A stretch of DNA of 16,948 nt from assembly GCA_000496215.1 (NCBI GenBank), contig KI543219.1, positions 160,031 through 176,978 on the forward strand, given 5' to 3'. Position 1 is the first letter of the stretch. The number at the start of each line of letters is the position of its first letter. Shown here in pieces: positions 7,831 to 13,984 of this stretch. Under the pieces are notes generated by a model. The model saw only the letters and a program-made list of their open reading frames with translations, was not told where the DNA came from and made no database searches. This DNA is from an uncultured archaeon A07HN63 (GTDB taxonomy: Archaea; Halobacteriota; Halobacteria; Halobacteriales; Haloferacaceae). Both the position numbers and the translations under genes were made by a program.

Positions 7831-7837
7831 AGCTAAT

Positions 7838-7843
7838 TCCTCC
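7838..7843 (-). promoter_or_regulatory. Shine-Dalgarno site of sod
   Basis: GGAGGA on the minus strand ends 7 bases before ATG 7830. It is the clearest ribosome binding site in a window where most promoters look leaderless. It decides the start against the longer open frame reaching 7923. Confidence 0.7.
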
Positions 7844-7867
7844 ACTCGTCCGTACAGGTGGAATGCT

Positions 7868-7875
7868 GTTAAATC
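7868..7875 (-). promoter_or_regulatory. TATA-like box of sod
   Basis: The minus strand reads GATTTAAC about 40 bases before the sod ATG. Transcription would begin near 7845, giving a leader of about 15 bases that includes the GGAGGA site. Confidence 0.5.
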
Positions 7876-7948
7876 TTGAGGAGTAGTATGGTAGCAATAC
7901 CCATGATAACTGCCGGAAAACAAGCGGTATCGTCAACTCACAATCACT

Positions 7949-8040
7949 GGTGTAATCGAAAGTAATTCCCCGTTTGTATCACCAAACTGGCTTTTCGGTG
8001 CAATCCGAAAGTGACTGGGTTGTATCGCCAGCCGTAAGAC
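7949..8040. repeat. Two diverged ~48-base tandem repeats upstream of sod
   Basis: Copy 1 starts at 7949 with GGTGTAATCGAAAGTAA and contains TTGTATCACCA at 7974-7984. Copy 2 starts at 7997 with GGTGCAATCCGAAAGTGA and contains TTGTATCGCCA at 8020-8030. Both sub-blocks recur at nearly the same offset (48 and 46 bases). A possible third, degenerate copy of the second block (GGTATCGTCAA) lies at 7926-7936. The repeats fill most of the 218-base space between the copZ stop and the sod promoter. No gene fits this space. Confidence 0.6.
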
Positions 8041-8048
8041 CGCTGTGC

Positions 8049-8246
8049 TCAGGCTGAGGCCTCGTATCCAGCGTCTGCGACAGCGCGCAACAGCTCGTCA
8101 GTCCGGGCCGATCCCTCGACATCGACCGCGTCGGTTTCGTGATCCGCACTCGCTGCCGTCACGTCGGCGAGTGATTCGAGTGCTCCCTCGACAGTCTCCT
8201 CACAGTGCGCACAGCTCATCCCCTCGACAGTAATCGTCTGAGACAT
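8049..8246 (-). CDS. copZ: Heavy-metal-associated (HMA) domain copper chaperone, CopZ-like
   Basis: This 65-residue single-domain protein would carry Cu+ in the cytosol to CopA or the regulator. The metal site is GMSCAHC with C12 and C15, and the rest fits the HMA beta-alpha-beta-beta-alpha-beta fold: helix ETVEGALESL, middle strands through ADHETDAVDVEG, helix TDELLRAVADAGY, and a YEASA end. The frame is open to 8327, but starting at 8246 (MSQTITVEGMSC) gives a domain with no extra residues. The start also has a TATA-like CACAAACCG at -30 to -22, consistent with a leaderless transcript. It is divergent from the Lrp/TRASH regulator, with 128 bases between the starts. It shares promoter elements with copA, which implies coordinated copper control. 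Confidence 0.93.
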   Translation of the reverse strand: MSQTITVEGMSCAHCEETVEGALESLADVTAASADHETDAVDVEGSARTDELLRAVADAGYEASA

Positions 8247-8267
8247 ACTCGATCGGAGAAACTGGAA

Positions 8268-8276
8268 CGGTTTGTG
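8268..8276 (-). promoter_or_regulatory. TATA-like box of copZ
   Basis: The minus strand reads CACAAACCG at -30 to -22 from the copZ ATG. The copA box CACTAAACG occupies -29 to -21 and matches at 7 of 9 positions. The spacing fits a leaderless start at the ATG. Confidence 0.5.
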
Positions 8277-8278
8277 CA

Positions 8279-8291
8279 TTGCTGCTTCGAG
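8279..8291 (-). promoter_or_regulatory. Shared proximal promoter box of copZ
   Basis: The minus strand reads CTCGAAGCAGCAA at exactly -45 to -33 from the copZ ATG. CTCGAAGTAGAAA lies at exactly -45 to -33 from the copA ATG (9008-9020). Eleven of thirteen bases agree. It directly precedes the TATA-like box, so it may combine a BRE with a regulator site. Confidence 0.55.
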
Positions 8292-8312
8292 TGCGGCCGG
8301 AACACGATGGTT

Positions 8313-8331
8313 CACTTCGGATTCCAAAGTG
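8313..8331. promoter_or_regulatory. Candidate operator between copZ and the Lrp/TRASH regulator
   Basis: CACTTCGGATTCCAAAGTG is a near-perfect inverted repeat: around the central T at 8322, 8 of 9 pairs match. It sits in the divergent 128-base space, centred 76 bases before the copZ ATG and 53 before the regulator ATG. A related element lies upstream of copA (8967-8985). Lrp-family dimers bind such palindromes, and the neighbouring gene encodes one. Confidence 0.6.
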
Positions 8332-8346
8332 GTTCGTGGGCAACAG

Positions 8347-8354
8347 TATTGTAT
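8347..8354 (+). promoter_or_regulatory. TATA-like box of the Lrp/TRASH regulator
   Basis: TATTGTAT is centred 25 bases before ATG 8375, the distance expected for a leaderless haloarchaeal transcript. It helps choose this ATG over the longer open frame that begins at 8279. The candidate operator ends 15 bases upstream of it, so autoregulation is plausible. Confidence 0.5.
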
Positions 8355-8374
8355 CCAGCGTTGCTACCACCGGT

Positions 8375-8965
8375 ATGCGTGATTTCGACGAGACCGATAT
8401 GCAGATTCTCTCGATGCTGGCCGCCGACGCCCGCCGGCCGTTCAGCGAGATCGGCGACGAAATCGGCCTCTCGGGGCCGGCTGTCTCCGACCGCGTGACA
8501 CGACTGGAGGAGTCCGGTGTCATCAACACCTTCACCATCGATGTCAACCGCGCCGCCCTGCGGGCTGGTGTGCCGGTGTTGATCGATCTGACACTCCCGC
8601 CGGCGTCGCTGTCGGCGGCGCGGGACGCGGTCCGAGAGAGCGATGCCGTCGAACACGTCTTCGTCACCAGCGAGGGCGACCTCCGATTCTACGCCCGCGT
8701 CGAGGCCCAGAACGTCCGCGGGTGGGTTGCCGGGCTGTTCGACGAGATCGCTATCGACGACTACACCGTCACCCTCGTCGACGACGTGGAGTGGACACCT
8801 TCGGTCGACGGCGTCGAGTTCGCGCTGACGTGTGCGGAGTGTGGCAACACGGTCGACAGCGAGGGCGAAACAGCCCGGATCGACGACGAGGTCTATCACT
8901 TCTGTTGTTCCTCGTGTCTGAGTCGCTTCGAGGATCGGTATCGCCGACTCGAAGAGGGCGCGTAG
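8375..8965 (+). CDS. Lrp/AsnC-family regulator with C-terminal TRASH metal-binding domain (copper-responsive)
   Basis: This 196-residue DNA-binding protein has an N-terminal Lrp winged helix (residues 1-50: DETDMQILSMLAADARRPFS, then EIGLSGPAVSDRVTRLEESG), an Lrp-like middle region (about 52-137), and a TRASH zinc-finger-like domain at 148-190. The TRASH ligands are C153 and C156 (CAECG) and the cluster YHFCCSSC (C177, C178, C181). In Halobacterium salinarum a protein of this architecture (VNG1179C) is needed to induce a copper P-type ATPase, and here the gene lies between a copper chaperone and copA, so copper sensing is a strong inference. The frame is open to 8279, but ATG 8375 begins directly at the HTH and has a TATA-like box 25 bases upstream. 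copA follows 87 bases later with its own promoter. Confidence 0.93.
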   Translation: MRDFDETDMQILSMLAADARRPFSEIGDEIGLSGPAVSDRVTRLEESGVINTFTIDVNRAALRAGVPVLIDLTLPPASLSAARDAVRESDAVEHVFVTSEGDLRFYARVEAQNVRGWVAGLFDEIAIDDYTVTLVDDVEWTPSVDGVEFALTCAECGNTVDSEGETARIDDEVYHFCCSSCLSRFEDRYRRLEEGA

Positions 8966-8966
8966 C

Positions 8967-8985
8967 GAGTTTGGATTCGTAAGTT
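8967..8985 (+). promoter_or_regulatory. Candidate operator upstream of copA
   Basis: GAGTTTGGATTCGTAAGTT matches the copZ-side element at 13 of 19 positions, including TTTGGA-x-TC and AAGT when both are read toward their gene. Its centre is 77 bases before the copA ATG; the copZ element is 76 before its ATG. It is less symmetric (5 of 9 pairs). Confidence 0.5.
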
Positions 8986-9007
8986 TGCCGCCCGCGATAG
9001 CCGTGGT

Positions 9008-9020
9008 CTCGAAGTAGAAA
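9008..9020 (+). promoter_or_regulatory. Shared proximal promoter box of copA
   Basis: CTCGAAGTAGAAA lies at exactly -45 to -33 from the copA ATG, the same place as CTCGAAGCAGCAA before copZ on the other strand. It is followed closely by the TATA-like box. Confidence 0.55.
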
Positions 9021-9023
9021 GTC

Positions 9024-9032
9024 CACTAAACG
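9024..9032 (+). promoter_or_regulatory. TATA-like box of copA
   Basis: CACTAAACG at -29 to -21 from ATG 9053 fits a leaderless transcript starting at that codon. It supports 9053, and not the out-of-frame ATG at 9043, as the copA start. Confidence 0.5.
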
Positions 9033-9052
9033 TGGAGCCCGTATGTCTTCAT

Positions 9053-11661
9053 ATGACCACACAGACAACCACCCTCGATATCACGGGGATGTCCTGCGCC
9101 AACTGCTCGGCGACAATCGAGGACACCCTCGGCGACCTCGACGGCGTGAGCGAGGTAACCGCGAACTACGCCACCGACGAGGCGACCGTCGAGTACGACG
9201 CCGCGGCCGTCTCGCTTGCGGACATCTACGCGCTGTCGAGGAGGCTGGCTACGGGGCCGTCTCTGAGACGACGCGAATCGGTATCGCGGATATGTCGTGT
9301 GCGAACTGCGCCGACACCAACGCCGAGGCACTGGAATCGCTGCCCGGCGTCGTCGAGGCGGACGTGAACTACGCCACCGACGAGGCACAGGTTCGATACA
9401 ACCCAGCTGCTGCCGATATCGATCTGTTCTACGACGCCATCGAGAACGCCGGCTACGAGCCAATCCGGGAGAAGGAGGGCGACGAGCGCAGCGGCGGCGA
9501 CACCGACGCCCGCGATGCCGCCCGCGAGGGCGAGATTCGCAAACAGCTCCGGCTCACGCTCTTCGGTGCCGTGCTATCGGCACCGATGCTCGTCTTCCTC
9601 GCAGACAAATTCCTGCTCGGCGGCGCGCTCGTGCCCGAGTCGGTGTTCGGCATCGAACTCGGCTGGATCCAGTTCCTGCTGGCGACGCCGATCCAGATCG
9701 TGCTGGGTCGACCGTTCTACGTCAACTCCTACGACGCGCTCGTGAAGAACCGGCGGGCCAACATGGACGTGCTGATCGCACTCGGCTCCTCGACGGCCTA
9801 CGGTTACTCTATCGCCGTGCTGGCCGGGCTCATCGCCGGGAGCGTCTACTTCGACACCGCCGCGCTGATCCTCGTCTTCATCACGCTCGGCAACTACCTC
9901 GAAGCCCGCTCGAAGGGGCAGGCCGGCGACGCACTCCGAGAGTTGCTCGAAATGGAGGCCGACACCGCGACCGTCATCACCGACGACGGCGAGGAAGAGA
10001 TTCCGGTCGAGGATGTCGCAGTCGGCGACCGGATGAAAGTCCGGCCGGGCGAGCAGATCCCGACCGACGGTGTCGTCGTCGACGGCCAGAGCGCGGTCGA
10101 CGAGTCGATGGTCACCGGCGAGTCGGTCCCGGTCGAGAAACGCGAGGGCGACGAGGTGGTCGGCTCGACGATCAACGAAAACGGCGTGCTCACCGTCGAA
10201 GCGACGAAAGTCGGTGCGGACACCGCGCTCCAGCAGATCGTCCAGACGGTCAAGGAAGCGCAGTCCAGACAGCCCGACATCCAGAACGTCGCCGACCGCA
10301 TCTCGGCGTACTTCGTGCCGATTGTCATCGCCAACGCCCTCCTGTGGGGGCTGCTGTGGTTCATTTTCCCCGAGACGCTGGCCAATTTCGTCGCGTGGCT
10401 CCCGCTGTGGGACCCGGTCGCTGGCGGATCGACGGTCGTCGGCGGGACAGTGTCGGTCTTCGAGTTCGCGGTGATCGTTTTCGCCTCAGCGGTGCTCATC
10501 GCCTGTCCCTGCGCGCTCGGACTGGCGACGCCGGCGGCGACGATGGTCGGGACGACAATCGGCGCACAGAACGGCGTCCTGTTCAAGGGCGGCGACGTGC
10601 TTGAACGCGCGAAAGACGTGGATACCGTCGTCTTCGACAAAACGGGAACACTCACCGAGGGCGAAATGGAGTTGACCGACGTGATCGCGTTCGACAGCGA
10701 GGGTAGTGTGGTCCCCGACGGCGGCGACCCGGCGACCGACGGCGGAAAACTCGAAACACGTGAGGAGCGGACGGAGGAAGACGTGCTCCGCCTTGCAGCG
10801 ACCGCCGAGAGCGGCAGCGAACACCCACTCGCTCGCGCGATTGTCGAGGGAGCCGAGGAGCGCGGCATCGACGTTGGCGAGCCCGAGGAGTTCGAAAACG
10901 TGCCCGGACAGGGGATTCGCGCAACTGTTGGGAGCCAAGAAGTTCTCGTCGGGAATCGCACGCTCCTGCAGAACAACGGCATCGATACCGAGTCGGCGGC
11001 GGACGCACTGGAACGCCTCGAAAGAGAGGGCAAAACCGCGATGCTCGTCGCTATCGACGGCGACCTCGCCGGGGTTATCGCCGACGCCGACACGGTCAAA
11101 CAGAGCGCAAAAGGTGCCGTGAGTGAACTGCAGGGGCGCGCTATCGACGTGATGATGATCACCGGCGACAACGAGCGCACCGCCCGTGCGGTCGCCGAGC
11201 AGGTCGGTATCGACCCTGACAACGTTCGTGCTGGCGTCCTGCCAGAGGACAAATCCGACGCGGTCGAGGCGATCCAGTCGGAGGGCCGGAAGGCGATGAT
11301 GGTCGGCGACGGCGTCAACGACGCGCCCGCGCTGGCGGTCGCCTACGTCGGGACCGCCATCGGCTCCGGGACCGACGTTGCAATCGAGGCCGCCGACGTG
11401 ACGCTCATGCGGGACGACCCGGTGGATGTGGTGAAGGCGATCCGGATTTCGGATGCGACCCTACAGAAGATCAAACAGAACCTCATCTGGGCACTCGGCT
11501 ACAACACGGCGATGATTCCGCTGGCGTCGCTGGGACTGCTGCAACCGGTGCTGGCAGCCGGCGCGATGGCAATCTCCAGCGTGTCGGTGTTGACCAACAG
11601 CCTGCTGTTCCGTCGCTACTCGCCCGAAGCAGATTACAAGCTGCTGGGTCTATTCGGCTAA
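9053..11661 (+). CDS. copA: Cu+-exporting P1B-type ATPase CopA, with a 1-base frameshift in its first HMA domain
   Basis: This membrane pump exports Cu+ using ATP. Translation from 9053 gives a first HMA domain (GMSCANC, Cys codons at 9095 and 9104). Near 9230 the reading must step back one base to continue into a second HMA domain (MSCANC from 9292) and the intact pump. The pump has TGES (from 10114), CPC (10504-10512, in the sixth of eight membrane segments), DKTGT with the phosphorylated Asp at 10636, SEHPLA, and GDGVND (from 11305). The last two helices carry LGYN and MAISS, the Cu+-binding residues of the CopA subgroup. With the missing base restored the protein is about 870 residues, normal for a two-HMA CopA. 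The core is intact, so this may be a sequencing error, a recent mutation, or a pump made from an internal start. ATG 9292 would give a shorter protein. The gene ends 10 bases from the convergent photolyase. Confidence 0.93.
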
Positions 11662-11671
11662 CAATCCCTGC

Positions 11672-13093
11672 TCAGTCAGCCTCACCGCGGGCGGCCTCGA
11701 ACATCGCCAACGCGTCCTCACGTCGTTCGCTGTGATCGACAATCGGATCGGGATACGCAGGGGCGGCGTTGCGCCGCTGGGTGAGTGACGCCTCGTGCCA
11801 GCCATGGATAATCTCGGGGTCGACACCCTCCAACTCGGGAACATACTTTGCGATGTACTCGGCGTCAGGATCGTAGCGTTCGCCCTGTGTCATCGGGTTG
11901 AAAATGCGGAAATACGGCTGTGAGTCGGTCCCGGTCGAGGCGGCCCACTGCCAGCCGCCGTTGTTGTTGGCGGTGTTGTGATCGACCAGTTTTTTGCGGA
12001 ACCAGTGATACCCTTCCCGCCAGTCGATCAGCAGATCCTTCGTGAGAAAGGACGCGACGATCATCCGGACGCGGTTGTGCATGTATCCCTCGGCGCGAAG
12101 CTGTCGCATCCCGGCGTCGACAATCGGATACCCGGTTTCGCCGTCTTTCCACGCCTGCAGGTGCTCGGGGTCGTCGTCCCACTGAATCGGGTTCTCGTAC
12201 TCCTTGTAGTTCTCGTTGACGACCTCGGGGTTGAACCACAGAACGTGGGTGTAGAAGGCCCGCCACGCGAGTTGGGACTGAAACTCCTCGATCTCCTCCC
12301 GTTGTTCGTCGGTTGCGTCGGCCTTGGCATCCTCGCTGGCCCAGTAGACCGTCCGAATTCCGATGGTGCCATGTGTGAGGTCGGCCGAAAGCCGTGAGGT
12401 CGACTCCCGTGTCGGGTAATCGCGGTCGCTGTCGTAGCGATAGATGCCGTCATCACAGAACGCATCGAGTCGGTCGCGTGCGGCTGCCATCCCGGCGTCC
12501 GGAAGGTCGGCCTCCGGCTCGTCAAATCCGAGGTCGTCGAGCGTCGGTATCTCGCCAGCATCGACGGCGAAGGCGTCGCTATCGACGAGGTCGTCGGCCG
12601 TCGGTGCCGGATACGGATCGTCCTTCTCGCGGTCGTGCCACTTCCGGCCGAAGTAGGTAAACACCGAGTAGGGGTCGCCGTCGTTGGTCGTGATCGACCC
12701 CGGTTCGTGACAGATTGCGTCGTGGAACGAGTCGCGGGCGATGTCGGCGTCGTTGAGCGCCTGCCGGACCGCAGTGTCGCGGTCGCGTGCGACGCCGGAG
12801 TAATCCTTGTTCCAGACAACGCGGTCGACAGACAGTTCGCTGGCAACATTGGCGATGACAGCCGCTGGATCGCCATGGCGAACGAGCAGTTCGCCGCCGC
12901 GGTCGCGGTACCACGCCCGGAGTTCGGCCAGTGCCTCAAGCAGGTAGGCGAGGCGCGGCGCCCCAGCATGAGTCAACACGGCGTCGTCGAACACGAACAG
13001 CGCAAGTACACCGTCGTCGGCCGCCTCGGCAGCCGCCGCCAGCGCGCGGTTGTCTGTCCCACGGATGTCCTGACGGTGCCAGTGGAGTTGCAT
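11672..13093 (-). CDS. phr: Deoxyribodipyrimidine photolyase (class I CPD photolyase)
   Basis: This 473-residue FAD enzyme splits UV-induced cyclobutane pyrimidine dimers with blue light. It has an N-terminal alpha/beta domain (1-125, antenna-binding) and a C-terminal helical FAD domain (about 200-470). TGYPIVDAGMRQLRAEGYMH (320-339), NRVRMIVASFLTKDLLIDWR (340-359), NNNGGWQWAASTGTD (376-390) and PYFRIFNPMTQGE are diagnostic. Numbering runs one behind E. coli PhrB: the electron-transfer tryptophans are W305, W358 and W381, and the dimer-stacking W277 and W383 are present. Position 274, a Glu that contacts the dimer in E. coli, is Gln here (SQLAWRAFY). It starts 55 bases after the mptE stop on the same strand, and CCTTAG near 13117 could be a weak TATA box. 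It ends 10 bases from copA. Confidence 0.96.
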   Translation of the reverse strand: MQLHWHRQDIRGTDNRALAAAAEAADDGVLALFVFDDAVLTHAGAPRLAYLLEALAELRAWYRDRGGELLVRHGDPAAVIANVASELSVDRVVWNKDYSGVARDRDTAVRQALNDADIARDSFHDAICHEPGSITTNDGDPYSVFTYFGRKWHDREKDDPYPAPTADDLVDSDAFAVDAGEIPTLDDLGFDEPEADLPDAGMAAARDRLDAFCDDGIYRYDSDRDYPTRESTSRLSADLTHGTIGIRTVYWASEDAKADATDEQREEIEEFQSQLAWRAFYTHVLWFNPEVVNENYKEYENPIQWDDDPEHLQAWKDGETGYPIVDAGMRQLRAEGYMHNRVRMIVASFLTKDLLIDWREGYHWFRKKLVDHNTANNNGGWQWAASTGTDSQPYFRIFNPMTQGERYDPDAEYIAKYVPELEGVDPEIIHGWHEASLTQRRNAAPAYPDPIVDHSERREDALAMFEAARGEAD

Positions 13094-13148
13094 ACAACCG
13101 ACTGGGCCGGCAGGCTAAGGAAACTTGTGGCTGGGAGTGTCTGCTGTG

Positions 13149-13865
13149 TTATTCTGTCGTCAACGATTGCAGATCAGTCGTCAGCGACTCGCGTCGGCCG
13201 GCCAGCACGCTGAATTGGTCGTCGCGCCGTCGCTCCAGCCAGTACAGCAGGTGTTCGGCCCACCGGAGTTTGCGGGCTTTCAGCGGATCGACAGCTGGGT
13301 CGTCAAAATCCCAGCCGAGAAACCGGAGCTCTGCCGCACCGAACGCGTGGGCGAGAAACGCCGCCCGGTCGCCGTCGGTGAAGCCGCCGAAATTTGCGAC
13401 TGGGCCACTGGGGGCTGCCTGTGTCGTCACCAGCGTCTGCTCGCTCTCGAACTGCGGGAGCCACTCTCTGAGGGCCGGGATGTTGTCGCCGTGGGCGTGG
13501 GCGGCGACCGGTGTTCCGCGCTGTGTCAGGTCGCGGGCAGTCGCAGTGTTTTTGTCGAGATCGGTGACCATGAGATCGATATCCAGCCCGGCATCCAGCA
13601 ACACGTCAGCAGCAGTTGAGGCGGCTAAAACGGCATCAACACTCGTCGGATCAAAGGTGTCGATATCCGCCGATAGCGACGGCGCCGCGCCGACGATGGC
13701 GACCGTCGCGCGGTTCAGGCTATCGAGACGGCCACGGTCGAACGAGTCTGCAAGGTCGACAGCCACATCGCGGGCTTGCTCGTCGGCCGCGCGGTCGAAC
13801 CCGAAATCCGCCAGCATCGCCTCGTAGACCGGTTCCCACTCCTGAAACGCGATGCCGTTGCTCAT
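13149..13865 (-). CDS. mptE: 6-hydroxymethyl-7,8-dihydropterin pyrophosphokinase, MptE-like (DUF115)
   Basis: This 238-residue archaeal enzyme transfers pyrophosphate from ATP to 6-hydroxymethyl-dihydropterin, the activation step before dihydropteroate synthase. It is unrelated to bacterial FolK. DUF115 motifs are visible: VAIVGAAPSL (55-64, usually GxGPSL), DLMVTDLDKN (97-106, with the Asp pair expected to bind metal), AHAHGDN (122-128), NFGGFTDGDRAAFLAHAFGA (158-177) and LGWDF (183-187). The first Gly of the usual GPSL loop is Ala-Ala here. The length is normal. It lies 119 bases downstream of the DHPS-like gene on the same strand, so the two work in the same pathway, but a TATA-like box in the gap suggests it can be transcribed alone. 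Confidence 0.93.
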   Translation of the reverse strand: MSNGIAFQEWEPVYEAMLADFGFDRAADEQARDVAVDLADSFDRGRLDSLNRATVAIVGAAPSLSADIDTFDPTSVDAVLAASTAADVLLDAGLDIDLMVTDLDKNTATARDLTQRGTPVAAHAHGDNIPALREWLPQFESEQTLVTTQAAPSGPVANFGGFTDGDRAAFLAHAFGAAELRFLGWDFDDPAVDPLKARKLRWAEHLLYWLERRRDDQFSVLAGRRESLTTDLQSLTTE

Positions 13866-13872
13866 GTATTCG

Positions 13873-13879
13873 AAAAAAA
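13873..13879 (-). terminator. T7 tract just before the mptE start
   Basis: Seven T's (GCATTTTTTTCG on the minus strand) lie 8-14 bases before the mptE ATG and about 105 bases past the folP stop. It is the longest T-run seen in the window's intergenic spaces. It may terminate folP transcripts or attenuate mptE. Confidence 0.35.
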
Positions 13880-13910
13880 TGCACTGCCAAGCAAACCGCT
13901 CGACAGTGGT

Positions 13911-13920
13911 GATATTGTAT
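13911..13920 (-). promoter_or_regulatory. TATA-like box of mptE
   Basis: The minus strand reads ATACAATATC about 50 bases before the mptE ATG. Transcription would begin near 13889, giving a leader of roughly 23 bases that contains the T7 tract at 13873-13879. Confidence 0.45.
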
Positions 13921-13984
13921 GGGCCGGATCGGCACTAAGTACCCCTACCCAGTGGCCGCTCCGGCGTCCACCTGTCGTTTTGCG

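Noticed and set aside
7831..7923. A longer SOD reading starting at 7923.
   Set aside because: The Shine-Dalgarno GGAGGA and the family N-terminus place the start at 7830. The extension spans the promoter.
7992..8011. A small stem TTTCGG/CCGAAA downstream of copZ as its terminator.
   Set aside because: Only six pairs, no T-run after it, and it falls inside the tandem repeat, which explains the sequence better.
9043..9231. An in-frame ATG at 9043 would extend the main copA frame without a frameshift.
   Set aside because: The resulting N-terminus is Arg-rich and lacks a metal site, unlike any haloarchaeal protein here. The other frame over the same bases encodes a perfect HMA domain with GMSCANC, so this reading is a shadow.
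9894..11318. A 474-codon open frame antisense to copA.
   Set aside because: Its translation is Ser/Thr/Pro-rich low complexity, typical of a shadow of an acidic GC-rich gene.
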